NCBI RefSeq assembly: GCF_000590475.1
Contig: NZ_CP007441.1
Location: 1,759,231 to 1,823,230 of the forward strand
DNA: 64,000 nucleotides
DNA from: Stutzerimonas stutzeri
Lineage (GTDB): Bacteria; Pseudomonadota; Gammaproteobacteria; Pseudomonadales; Pseudomonadaceae
Direction of reading: 5' to 3'
Numbering within the stretch: the stretch's first letter is position 1; every line of letters starts with the position of its first letter. A program made the translations under genes and the position numbers. This document shows, one piece after another, positions 42,328 through 50,548 of this stretch. A model generated the notes under the pieces. It was not told where the DNA came from and ran no database searches. It saw nothing but the letters and a program-made list of their open reading frames with translations.

Positions 42328-43740
42328 TCAGCGAATGCTAGGGCCGATAAAACGGCTCTCAGATTCGTCTTCAATTGCGGGGTCGTCTGCCGATTTGATG
42401 TGGAAGACGATATCGTTGGTGCTCGATGGAAGCTGTTCCGGTGCGACCGAAAGCTCTACCGGAACGGTAACCAGCTCGCCAGCTGCGGCGTGGATCTCGT
42501 TGCGTCCTTCGTAGCGCAGACCAGCCAGTCCGGTGGCTTCGATGATGAAGATCTGTTCGTTCTGAGCCTTGTTCATTACCTTCAGCGTATAGACGTTTTC
42601 TATCCGGCCTTGCTCGTTCTCGCGATACAGCACGCGATCCTTGAGCACATCCAGTTTGACCAGAGAGCGATCGGTGACCGCATAGGCGAACACACCCATC
42701 ATGGCGATCAGCGCGACGGCATAACCAATCAGCCGCGGTCGCGCGAGCCGGGTTTTCTGTCCGGACAGGTTGTGCTCGGTGGTATAGCTGATCAACCCGC
42801 GTGGGTAATTCATCTTGTCCATGATGGTGTCGCAAGCGTCGATACAGGCGGCGCAGCCGATGCATTCGATCTGCAGGCCGTCACGGATATCGATGCCGGT
42901 CGGGCAAACCTGCACGCACATCGTGCAATCGATGCAGTCACCGAGACCCATGGCCTTATAGTCGGCGTCCTTCTTGCGTGGCCCACGGCGCTCGCCGCGG
43001 CGCGGGTCGTAGGAGACGATCAGCGTGTCCTTGTCGAACATCACGCTCTGAAAGCGCGCGTAGGGGCACATGTAGATGCACACCTGCTCACGCAGATAGC
43101 CCGCGTTGCCGTAAGTGGCGAGGGTGAAAAAGCCCACCCAGAATGCCGCCCAGCCGCCAACCTGAAGCGTGAGCAGATCCGGCACCAGTTCGCGGATAGG
43201 GGTGAAATAGCCGACGAAGGTGATACCGATCGCCAGTGAAACACCGAGCCATATCGAATGCTTGGCCAGCTTGCGCATGAACTTGTTGCCACTCATCGGC
43301 GCCTTGTCGAGCTTCATCCGCTGGTTGCGATCACCCTCGGTAACCTTTTCCGCCCACATGAACACCCAGGTGAACACGCTCTGGGGGCAGGTATAGCCAC
43401 ACCAGACGCGACCGGCAAATACAGTGATAAAGAACAGACCGAAGGCACAAATGATCAATAGCGCGGAGAGCAGGATGAAGTCCTGAGGCCAGAAGGTTGC
43501 GCCGAAGATGTAGAACTTGCGCTCGGGCAAATCCCAAAAGACCGCCTGACGACCGTTCCAGGTCAGCCACACGGTTCCGAAATAGAGAATGAACAGCAGC
43601 GCGCCGCCGACGAGTCGCAGATTGCGAAACAGGCCGGTGAAGGAGCGGGTGTAGATTTTTTCGCGAGCAGCGTAAAGGTCGGAAGACGAGGCGACCTTGG
43701 CAGGAGGGGTTACATCATGAACGGGGATTTGCTCGGACAT
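42328..43740 (-). CDS. ccoG: cbb3 oxidase accessory ferredoxin-like protein CcoG (RdxA/FixG)
   Basis: 470 residues. Membrane-bound cupric reductase thought to supply Cu+ to the oxidase. Five helices in the N-terminal half (FVGYFTPIRELV region included), then two [4Fe-4S] ferredoxin motifs CIDCTMCVQVCP and CIGCAACIDACD, and a C-terminal IG-like FixG domain. An upstream VWCGYTCPQSVFTW CxxxCP motif is conserved in the family. First gene of the ccoGHIS unit, 135 bp from the end of ccoP. Confidence 0.96.
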   Translation of the reverse strand: MSEQIPVHDVTPPAKVASSSDLYAAREKIYTRSFTGLFRNLRLVGGALLFILYFGTVWLTWNGRQAVFWDLPERKFYIFGATFWPQDFILLSALLIICAFGLFFITVFAGRVWCGYTCPQSVFTWVFMWAEKVTEGDRNQRMKLDKAPMSGNKFMRKLAKHSIWLGVSLAIGITFVGYFTPIRELVPDLLTLQVGGWAAFWVGFFTLATYGNAGYLREQVCIYMCPYARFQSVMFDKDTLIVSYDPRRGERRGPRKKDADYKAMGLGDCIDCTMCVQVCPTGIDIRDGLQIECIGCAACIDACDTIMDKMNYPRGLISYTTEHNLSGQKTRLARPRLIGYAVALIAMMGVFAYAVTDRSLVKLDVLKDRVLYRENEQGRIENVYTLKVMNKAQNEQIFIIEATGLAGLRYEGRNEIHAAAGELVTVPVELSVAPEQLPSSTNDIVFHIKSADDPAIEDESESRFIGPSIR

Positions 43741-43840
43741 CGAATACGTACCACGGCGGAGGGTGAGTGTCCCGGTCGATACGTGCCGGCCGGGATCTTT
43801 TGCTTACCTGCTGCGAATGGTACGCCTCGATAGTTGATAT

Positions 43841-43865
43841 CAGGTGCGACCGTCGGTCGCGCCTG
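43841..43865. terminator. Hairpin after ccoP (with-ccoQ operon)
   Basis: CAGGTGCGACC (43841-43851) pairs with GGTCGCGCCTG (43855-43865) over 11 bp with one G-U, loop GTC. It lies 10 bp past the ccoP stop on the minus strand. There is no T tract, so it may be a 3' stabiliser or weak terminator before ccoG. Confidence 0.4.
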
Positions 43866-43875
43866 AACAGTCGGA

Positions 43876-44793
43876 TCAGTTCTCCGACTTTTGCGAGAGG
43901 CTGTACACGTAAGCAGCCAGCAGGTGCACTTTGTCATTGCCAAGGTGGTCTTGCTGGGCTGGCATGCGCCCGTTACGACCGTAGCGAAGCGTTTGCTGAA
44001 TCTGCCCGAAGCTCGAGCCGTACAGCCACGTGTTGTCGGTCAGATTGGGCGCGCCCATTGCCTGGGTGCCTTTGCCTTCTGGACCATGACAAGCTACACA
44101 GTTCGTCGCGAAGATTTTTTGACCTTGCTCAATATCGGCGGTGATTCCCTCAGGAACGTCACGACCGGACAGGCTTCGAACGTAACCGGCAACGTTGCGA
44201 ATGCCTTCCTCGCCCAACACGTCGCGCCAGGCTGGCATGGCTGCCTGACGGCCGCCCATGATCGTGGTCTTGATGGTTTCAGGCGCACCGCCATACAGCC
44301 AGTCGTTATCGGTCAGGTTGGGGAAGCCATAGGCACCCTTGGCGTCGGAACCGTGGCAGACGGAGCAGTTGGACGCGAACAGACGTCCGCCCATCTTCAG
44401 GGCTTGGGGATCCTGGGCAACCTCTTCGACCGGCATCGCGGCGAACTTGGCGTACAGCGGACCGTATTGCTCGTTGGCCTTGTCCACTTCGCGCTGCCAT
44501 TCCTTGACTTGGGTCCAGCCACCTTCATAGCCCGGCAGCAGACCTTTCCAGTTGCCGAGGCCCGGGTATAGGGCGAGATAGCCAAGGGCGAAGATCACGG
44601 TGGCGACGAATAGCATGAACCACCAGCGTGGGAGCGGGTTGTCATACTCCTCGATACCGTCGTAGGAATGGCCGACGGTTTCTTCCGTACTGTCGCCACG
44701 CTGTCCCTTGCGGGTCGCAAGCAGCAGCCAGACCAGGGCCGCAATGGTACCCAGGCTCAGCACTGTGATGTACCAACTCCAAAACGTGGTCAT
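43876..44793 (-). CDS. ccoP: cbb3 oxidase diheme subunit CcoP (operon with ccoQ)
   Basis: 305 residues. N-terminal helices (WSWYITVLSLGTIAALVWLLL and WWFMLFVATVIFALGYLAL) flank the GIEEYDNPLPRWW motif. Two c-type heme domains follow with CSVCH and CVACH, each with later axial Met candidates (AAMPAW, GRMPAQ). Passes electrons to CcoO and CcoN. It starts directly after the ccoQ stop. Confidence 0.97.
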   Translation of the reverse strand: MTTFWSWYITVLSLGTIAALVWLLLATRKGQRGDSTEETVGHSYDGIEEYDNPLPRWWFMLFVATVIFALGYLALYPGLGNWKGLLPGYEGGWTQVKEWQREVDKANEQYGPLYAKFAAMPVEEVAQDPQALKMGGRLFASNCSVCHGSDAKGAYGFPNLTDNDWLYGGAPETIKTTIMGGRQAAMPAWRDVLGEEGIRNVAGYVRSLSGRDVPEGITADIEQGQKIFATNCVACHGPEGKGTQAMGAPNLTDNTWLYGSSFGQIQQTLRYGRNGRMPAQQDHLGNDKVHLLAAYVYSLSQKSEN

Positions 44794-44976
44794 TTATTTC
44801 TTACTCCTGGAAGCTTCTTCATCACGCTTCTTGGTATCGGGCTCATCTGCGAAGGGCAGGTTGGCGGCTTCATCGAAGCTTTTCTTGCGCTTGCTGCTGT
44901 ACGCCCAGAGCACGAGGCCAACAAAGGCGACGAATACCAAAATGGTGCCCAGACCGCGGAGAGTCCCGATTTCCAT
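44794..44976 (-). CDS. ccoQ: cbb3 oxidase subunit CcoQ
   Basis: 60 residues: one helix (LGTILVFVAFVGLVLWAYS) and a charged tail (SSKRKKSFDEAANLPFADE). This is the CcoQ/FixQ pattern that stabilises the complex. It begins 6 bp after ccoO. Only this one of the two cbb3 operons has it. Confidence 0.94.
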   Translation of the reverse strand: MEIGTLRGLGTILVFVAFVGLVLWAYSSKRKKSFDEAANLPFADEPDTKKRDEEASRSKK

Positions 44977-44982
44977 GGTGCG

Positions 44983-45594
44983 TTACCGTTTGTTGGTGAG
45001 GGATGTGCCAAGGCTTTGCAGGAAGGCGACAAGGGCGTCCATTTCGGTTTTGCCCTTGACGGCATCCTTGGCACCGGCGATGTCTTCGTCGGTGTAAGGC
45101 ACGCCGACGCTGCGCAGGGCAACCATCTTGTCGCCGGTGTGTTTGCCATCCAGCTTGTTCTCTACCAGCCAGGGGTAAGCCGGCATCTTCGACTCGGGCA
45201 CCACGTTGCGCGGGTTGTACAGGTGCGCGCGGTGCCAGTCATCGGAGTAACGGTTGCCGACACGGGCCAGATCCGGACCGGTGCGCTTGGAGCCCCACAG
45301 GAACGGGTGGTCGTAGACGCTCTCGCCAGCGACCGAGTAGTGGCCGTAACGCTCAGTCTCGGCGCGGAACGGACGGATCATCTGCGAGTGGCAGCCAACG
45401 CAACCTTCGCGAATATAGATGTCGCGACCTTCCAGCTGCAGCGCGGTGCGAGGCTCCATGCCTTCAACCGGCTCGTTTACCGCATCCTGGAAGAACAGCG
45501 GGACGATCTGAGTCAGACCGCCGATGCTCACCGCAAGGATCATGAACAGGGTTAGCAGACCGACGTTCTTTTCAAGTATTTCGTGGTTCTTCAT
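44983..45594 (-). CDS. ccoO: cbb3 oxidase monoheme subunit CcoO (operon with ccoQ)
   Basis: 203 residues. One N-terminal helix (VGLLTLFMILAVSIGGLTQIVPL) and a heme c motif CVGCHS in REGCVGCHSQMIRPF. The axial methionine is probably in SKMPAYPWL. KKNEILEKN-like N-terminus (MKNHEILEKN) is the family start. ATG 45594 is 12 bp from the ccoN stop. Confidence 0.97.
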   Translation of the reverse strand: MKNHEILEKNVGLLTLFMILAVSIGGLTQIVPLFFQDAVNEPVEGMEPRTALQLEGRDIYIREGCVGCHSQMIRPFRAETERYGHYSVAGESVYDHPFLWGSKRTGPDLARVGNRYSDDWHRAHLYNPRNVVPESKMPAYPWLVENKLDGKHTGDKMVALRSVGVPYTDEDIAGAKDAVKGKTEMDALVAFLQSLGTSLTNKR

Positions 45595-45606
45595 TTATCC
45601 GTTCCC

Positions 45607-47034
45607 TCAGGCGATCTGCGCAGCGGCTTCGAATTCGGCCGGCTTGGCGGCGCGCACGGTGCGCCAGGTGTTGTAAGCCATCAGCAGCATGCCGGTGAGG
45701 AAGAATGCACCGCCCAATGCACGGACGATGTAGCCGGGGTGACTGGCTTCCAGCGCTTCGACGAAGGAGTAGGTCAAGGTGCCGTCTTCGTTGATCGCAC
45801 GCCACATCAGGCCCTGGGTAATGCCGTTGACCCACATCGAGGCGATGTAGAGCACGGTACCGATAGTTGCCAGCCAGAAGTGGGCGTTGATCAAGCCGAT
45901 GCTGTGCATCTGCTCGCGAGCGAAGACCTTGGGGATCAGGTGGTACATGGAACCGATAGAGATCATCGCGACCCAGCCAAGGGCGCCAGCGTGAACGTGG
46001 CCGATGGTCCAGTCGGTGTAGTGGGACAGCGCGTTGACGGTCTTGATGGCCATCATCGGGCCTTCGAAGGTCGACATGCCGTAGAACGCCAAGGAGACGA
46101 CCAGGAAGCGCAGGATCGGGTCGGTGCGTAGCTTATGCCAGGCGCCCGAGAGGGTCATCATGCCGTTGATCATGCCGCCCCAGCTCGGGGCCAACAGGAT
46201 GATCGACATCACCATGCCCAGGCTCTGTGCCCATTCCGGCAATGCGGTGTAGTGCAGGTGGTGCGGACCGGCCCAGATGTACAGGGTAACCAGCGCCCAG
46301 AAGTGCACGATGGACAGGCGATAGGAGTAGACCGGACGGCCAGCCTGCTTGGGTACGAAGTAATACATCATGCCCAGGAAGCCGGTGGTCAGGAAGAATC
46401 CAACCGCGTTATGCCCGTACCACCACTGAATCATCGCATCGGTCGCACCCGAGTAGATCGAGTAGGACTTGAACCAGCTCACCGGTACTTCCATGTTGTT
46501 GACGATATGCAGCATCGCCGTCACCAGGATGAAGCCGCCGTAGAACCAGTTGCCCACGTAGATATGGGAAACCTTGCGCTTCATGATGGTGCCGAAGAAC
46601 ACCACTGCATAGCTGATCCAGACGACTGCCAGCAGGATATCGATCGGCCATTCCAGCTCGGCGTATTCCTTGGAACTGGTGAAGCCCTGTGGGAGGGTGA
46701 CCACAGCGAGGAGGATTACCGCCTGCCAGCCCCAGAAAACGAAGGCCGCGAGGCCATCTGAGAACAGCCGGACCTGGGACGTGCGCTGTACCACGTAAAA
46801 AGACGTGGCCATCAGGGCGCAGCCGCCGAAGGCGAAAATGACCAGGTTGGTGTGCAGGGGACGCAGGCGGCCGAAGCTGGCCCACGGCAGGTCGAAGTTC
46901 AACTCGGGCCACACCAGCTGTGCGGCGATGAACACACCCATCCCCATTCCGAGGATTCCCCAGACCACCGTCATGATGGCGAACTGGCGAACCACCTTAT
47001 AGTTATATGCAGTCTCACTTATTGCTGTGCTCAT
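45607..47034 (-). CDS. ccoN: cbb3 cytochrome c oxidase catalytic subunit CcoN (operon with ccoQ)
   Basis: 475 residues, 12 helices. Heme b, heme b3 and CuB ligands sit in FGGCALMATSFYVVQRT-type helix II, WWYGHNAVGFFLTTGFLGMMYY (CuB histidine and cross-linked tyrosine region), GPHHLHYTALP and HVHAGALGWV. Reduces O2 to water at very high affinity. The start MSTAISETAYNY is chosen; a longer frame to 47127 has no homologous residues. No Anr box was found in its 356-bp upstream gap, whereas a sigma-70-like promoter is present (47257-47285), consistent with more constitutive expression. Confidence 0.97.
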   Translation of the reverse strand: MSTAISETAYNYKVVRQFAIMTVVWGILGMGMGVFIAAQLVWPELNFDLPWASFGRLRPLHTNLVIFAFGGCALMATSFYVVQRTSQVRLFSDGLAAFVFWGWQAVILLAVVTLPQGFTSSKEYAELEWPIDILLAVVWISYAVVFFGTIMKRKVSHIYVGNWFYGGFILVTAMLHIVNNMEVPVSWFKSYSIYSGATDAMIQWWYGHNAVGFFLTTGFLGMMYYFVPKQAGRPVYSYRLSIVHFWALVTLYIWAGPHHLHYTALPEWAQSLGMVMSIILLAPSWGGMINGMMTLSGAWHKLRTDPILRFLVVSLAFYGMSTFEGPMMAIKTVNALSHYTDWTIGHVHAGALGWVAMISIGSMYHLIPKVFAREQMHSIGLINAHFWLATIGTVLYIASMWVNGITQGLMWRAINEDGTLTYSFVEALEASHPGYIVRALGGAFFLTGMLLMAYNTWRTVRAAKPAEFEAAAQIA

Positions 47035-47256
47035 GCAAGGCTTCCACGCTAAATGGCATATCAAGGGGCAAAAACGGCGGCAAGTATGGAGAAAGGAGGG
47101 GGGCAATGCAATCGACGCCCGGGCCATCTCGTGCCGTTCGGACCCTGATTCCAGGCGTTTTCCATGCTTTTTGCAGGGTCGTTTATCACATCATGCCGAT
47201 GTGCTGAATCGAGGGCTTCGCCTTGTAGTTCTGCGGGGGTTCGGCGAGTGGGGAAG

Positions 47257-47285
47257 ACTATAGAAGTAGTCAGGCTGAAGGGCAA
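47257..47285 (-). promoter_or_regulatory. Candidate ccoN promoter (operon with ccoQ)
   Basis: On the minus strand TTGCCC (47285-47280) and TATAGT (47262-47257) are separated by exactly 17 bp. The -10 matches five of six, the -35 three or four of six. It leaves a long leader of about 215 nt. Confidence 0.42.
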
Positions 47286-47356
47286 AGATGGCAGCGGCCG
47301 GACGGTCTGCGACAGAGCGTCGCACGGTGGCATTCCCGAGCAAAATTTGATCGGTA

Positions 47357-47384
47357 ACAGGGCGGTACGGCCATACCGCCCTGT
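47357..47384. terminator. Hairpin after ccoP of the ccoQ-less operon
   Basis: Perfect 11-bp stem ACAGGGCGGTA (47357-47367) / TACCGCCCTGT (47374-47384), six-base loop, 7 bp beyond the ccoP stop on the minus strand. No clear T run follows at once, but AAATTTT lies about 10 bp further. Likely separates the two cco operons. Confidence 0.6.
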
Positions 47385-47390
47385 AAGGCT

Positions 47391-48326
47391 CTACTGTTTC
47401 GCCAGGCGTTCTGGCTGCTGCGAGAGGCTGTACACGTAAGCAGCCAGCAGATGCACTTTGTCGTTGCCCAGGTACTGTTTCTGCGCCGGCATCTGACCGT
47501 TGCGTCCGTGACGAATGGTCTGTTGCAGCTGCGGCAGGCTCGAGCCGTAGATCCAGCCCGCGGGTTTCGCCAGGCTTGGCGCGCCCAGCGCGGCCGTGCC
47601 TTGTCCGTTCGCACCATGGCAGACCGAGCACGTCTGCGCATACACCTCGCCACCTGCTGCGATATCCGCATCGCTGCCTTCCGGCAGAGGCAGACCGGCC
47701 AGATCAGCGCGCACGTAGCCCGCAACGTTCTTCACACCTTGTTCACCGATGACCTGACCCCAGGCGGGCATGGCCGCAACGCGACCGTGCAGGATGGTGG
47801 TTTTGATGGTTTCGGCATCCCCGCCCCAGCGCCATTCGCTGTCCGCCAGGTTGGGGAAGCCGTTCGCGCCTTTGGCATCTGAGCCATGACAAACAGCGCA
47901 ATAGTTGGCGAAAAGGCGGCCACCGATCTTCAGGGCTCGCTCATCCTGGGCGACCTGAGCAACTTCCATGGCTGAGTATTTGGCGAAGATCGGACCGAAC
48001 TTCGCTTCAGCTTGGTCAACTTCGCGCTGCCATTGCTTGGTCTGTGTCCAGCCATCTTCATAGCCCGGCATCACGCCTTTCCAACTGCCTAGTCCCGGGT
48101 AAAGCACCAGGTAGAAAATGCCGAACACCAGCGTGCCGATGAACAACAGGAACCACCAGCGGGGCAGCGGGTTGTCGTACTCCTCGATTCCATCGAAGGA
48201 ATGACCCATTGTCTTGTCGGTCGTGCCAGCCGACTCTCCCTTGCGGGTCGCGAAGATCAGCCAGAACAGAGCGACAATGGTGCCCAGCGTCAGCAGGGCG
48301 ATGTAACCACTCCAGAAAGCGTTCAT
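47391..48326 (-). CDS. ccoP: cbb3 oxidase diheme subunit CcoP (ccoQ-less operon)
   Basis: 311 residues from ATG 48326 (MNAFWSGYIALLTLGTI). Same two helices plus GIEEYDNPLPRWW as its paralogue. Two heme c motifs are CAVCH (in NYCAVCHGSDAKGANGFPN) and CSVCH (in QTCSVCHGANGQGT). It differs from the other CcoP mostly in the linker and second heme domain. The gene follows ccoO by 94 bp, with no ccoQ between. Longer frame upstream to 48545 overlaps ccoO antisense-like sequence and is not accepted. Confidence 0.97.
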   Translation of the reverse strand: MNAFWSGYIALLTLGTIVALFWLIFATRKGESAGTTDKTMGHSFDGIEEYDNPLPRWWFLLFIGTLVFGIFYLVLYPGLGSWKGVMPGYEDGWTQTKQWQREVDQAEAKFGPIFAKYSAMEVAQVAQDERALKIGGRLFANYCAVCHGSDAKGANGFPNLADSEWRWGGDAETIKTTILHGRVAAMPAWGQVIGEQGVKNVAGYVRADLAGLPLPEGSDADIAAGGEVYAQTCSVCHGANGQGTAALGAPSLAKPAGWIYGSSLPQLQQTIRHGRNGQMPAQKQYLGNDKVHLLAAYVYSLSQQPERLAKQ

Positions 48327-48420
48327 GTGTGACTCCTGGACAGCCCGAACGCTCGAACTGCCCTCGATGTTGGATCTCTGACGGCTGCTGCGGCAGCGCG
48401 CCGTTTTCGATAGCCCGGTA

Positions 48421-49032
48421 TCAGCGCTTGTTCTGCAGCGCGGTGCCGAGCACCTGCAGATAAGCCACCAGCGCGTCCATCTCGGTCTTGCCCTTGACCG
48501 CGGCTCCGGCAGTGGCGATGTCCTCGTCGCTGTAGGGCACTCCAACGGCGCGCAGTGCCTTCATTTTCTTGGCGGTGTCCTGGCCATCCAGGGTGTCCTC
48601 CACCAGCCACGGGTAGGAGGGCATCTTCGATTCGGGCACGACGTTGCGCGGGTTGTAGAGATGCGCCCGGTGCCAGTCGTCGGAATAGCGGCCGCCGACG
48701 CGAGCCAGATCCGGACCGGTGCGCTTGGACCCCCACAGGAACGGATGGTCATAGACGCTTTCGCCCGCTACCGAGTAATGACCGTAGCGTTCGGTCTCGG
48801 CACGGAACGGCCGGATCATCTGCGAGTGGCAGCCGACGCACCCTTCACGGATATACAGGTCACGACCTTCCAGCTGCAGCGCGGTGTAGGGCTTCATACC
48901 TTCCACCGGCTCGTTGACCACGTCCTGAAAGAACAGCGGAACGATCTGAGTCAGGCCGCCGATGCTCACCGCGAGTGCCATGAACAGGGTCAGCAGACCG
49001 ACGTTCTTTTCAAGTATTTCGTGCTTCTTCAT
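48421..49032 (-). CDS. ccoO: cbb3 oxidase monoheme subunit CcoO (ccoQ-less operon)
   Basis: 203 residues from ATG 49032 (MKKHEILEKNVGLL). Heme c motif CVGCHS as in its paralogue; N-terminal helix LTLFMALAVSIGGLTQ. Axial Met candidate in SKMPSYPWL. Starts 10 bp after the ccoN stop. The paralogues at 44983 and here differ mostly in the C-terminal third, so the duplication is old or the ends diverge freely. Confidence 0.97.
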   Translation of the reverse strand: MKKHEILEKNVGLLTLFMALAVSIGGLTQIVPLFFQDVVNEPVEGMKPYTALQLEGRDLYIREGCVGCHSQMIRPFRAETERYGHYSVAGESVYDHPFLWGSKRTGPDLARVGGRYSDDWHRAHLYNPRNVVPESKMPSYPWLVEDTLDGQDTAKKMKALRAVGVPYSDEDIATAGAAVKGKTEMDALVAYLQVLGTALQNKR

Positions 49033-49042
49033 GGTCGGCTCC

Positions 49043-50467
49043 TCAGGCGATCTGCGCGGCGGCTGCGTATTCGGCTGGCTTGGAGGCACTTACGGTGCGC
49101 CAGGTGTTGTAAGCCATCAGCAACATGCCGACGAAGAAGATCGCGCCACCGATCATGCGTACCACAAAGCCTGGATGGCTCGCTTCGAGCGCTTCGACAA
49201 AGGAGTAGGTGAGGGTGCCGTCTTCGTTGATTGCACGCCACATCAGGCCCTGCGCGATACCGTTGACCCACATCGAGGCGATGTAGAGCACGGTGCCGAT
49301 GGTGGCCAGCCAAAAGTGGGCGTTGATCAAGCCGATGCTGTGCATCTGCTCGCGAGCGAAGACCTTGGGGATCAGGTGATACAGCGCGCCGATGGAAACC
49401 ATGGCAACCCAGCCGAGGGCGCCGGCGTGAACGTGGCCGATGGTCCAGTCGGTGTAGTGGGAGAGCGCGTTGACGGTCTTGATGGCCATCATCGGACCTT
49501 CGAAAGTCGACATGCCGTAGAACGCCAGGGAGACGACCAGGAAGCGCAGGATCGGGTCGCTGCGCAACTTATGCCAGGCACCCGAGAGGGTCATCATGCC
49601 GTTGATCATGCCGCCCCAGCTCGGTGCCAGCAGGATCAGCGACATCACCATGCCGAGCGACTGCGCCCAGTCCGGCAGTGCGGTGTAATGCAGGTGGTGC
49701 GGGCCGGCCCAGATATACACAGTGATCAGTGCCCAGAAATGCACGATCGACAGGCGATAGGAATACACCGGACGCTCGGCCTGTTTGGGCACGAAGTAAT
49801 ACATGATCCCGAGAAAACCGGCGGTCAGGAAGAAGCCCACCGCGTTGTGGCCATACCACCACTGGACCATGGCGTCGGTCGCGCCGGAATACAGCGAATA
49901 GGATTTCATCGCGGTGACCGGCACTTCCAGGTTGTTGACCACGTGAAGCAGCGCAACGGTCAGGATGAAGCCGCCGAAGAACCAGTTACCCACATAGATG
50001 TGCTTGACCTTGCGGGTGGCCAGGGTGCCGAAGAACACGACCGCGTAGGACACCCAGACGATGGTGATCAGAATGTCGATCGGCCATTCCAGCTCGGCGT
50101 ATTCCTTGGAGCTGGTGTAGCCCAACGGCAGGCTGATCGCCGCCAGCAGGATGATCAATTGCCAGCCCCAAAAGGTGAAAGCCGCCAACTGGGGCGCAAA
50201 TAGCGTGGTCTGGCAGGTGCGCTGGACGGAGTAGTAGGAGGTCGCGAACAATGCGCAGCCACCAAAAGCGAAAATCACCGCATTGGTGTGCAAAGGCCGC
50301 AAGCGACCGAAGCTGGTCCAGGGGAGGTCGAAGTTGAGAAACGGCCAAGCCAATTGCGATGCGATGAGAACGCCGAGCCCCATCCCGACGATTCCCCACA
50401 CCACCGTCATGATGGCGAATTGGCGGACCACCTTATAGTTATAGGCGGTACTGGTTGCTGTGTTCAT
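49043..50467 (-). CDS. ccoN: cbb3 cytochrome c oxidase catalytic subunit CcoN (ccoQ-less operon)
   Basis: 474 residues from ATG 50467 (MNTATSTAYNYKVV). Same ligand motifs as the other copy: WWYGHNAVGFFLTAGFLG, GPHHLHYTALP, HVHAGALGWV. The C-terminal half is nearly identical between the two copies and the N-terminal half is more divergent, suggesting gene conversion. An Anr box lies 107 bp before the start (50574-50587). In P. aeruginosa the corresponding upstream operon is the Anr-induced one; in P. stutzeri the crystallised isoform comes from a ccoNOP set without ccoQ, by recollection. Confidence 0.97.
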   Translation of the reverse strand: MNTATSTAYNYKVVRQFAIMTVVWGIVGMGLGVLIASQLAWPFLNFDLPWTSFGRLRPLHTNAVIFAFGGCALFATSYYSVQRTCQTTLFAPQLAAFTFWGWQLIILLAAISLPLGYTSSKEYAELEWPIDILITIVWVSYAVVFFGTLATRKVKHIYVGNWFFGGFILTVALLHVVNNLEVPVTAMKSYSLYSGATDAMVQWWYGHNAVGFFLTAGFLGIMYYFVPKQAERPVYSYRLSIVHFWALITVYIWAGPHHLHYTALPDWAQSLGMVMSLILLAPSWGGMINGMMTLSGAWHKLRSDPILRFLVVSLAFYGMSTFEGPMMAIKTVNALSHYTDWTIGHVHAGALGWVAMVSIGALYHLIPKVFAREQMHSIGLINAHFWLATIGTVLYIASMWVNGIAQGLMWRAINEDGTLTYSFVEALEASHPGFVVRMIGGAIFFVGMLLMAYNTWRTVSASKPAEYAAAAQIA

Positions 50468-50548
50468 GTATGGGCTTCCATCCACGGTAGTGAGCATGTT
50501 TTTGTTGCGCTGAGCGGGCATTTCTTTCATTCGAAAGCGGGGGTAAGG

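Larger units (their letters stand above)
47035..47390. other. Intergenic region between the two cco operons
   Basis: 356 bp. From right to left on the minus strand it holds a hairpin after the upstream ccoP (47357-47384), a candidate promoter (47257-47285) and about 220 bp of leader up to ccoN. No gene seen. A GGGGG-rich stretch at 47098-47107 region (AAAGGAGGGGGGC) looks like a strong but unused ribosome-site sequence on the plus strand. Confidence 0.6.

Noticed and set aside
47030..47060. Anr box for the downstream ccoN (with ccoQ)
   Set aside because: ATATCAAGG lies near 47054, but the left half is not TTGAT or TTGAC at the right spacing, so no box is claimed.
48962..50203. Plus-strand 413-codon frame opposite ccoN/ccoO
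   Set aside because: Runs antisense through conserved membrane subunits and repeats the same pattern as the 45583-46131 frame opposite the other ccoN, which is explained by paralogy on the coding strand.
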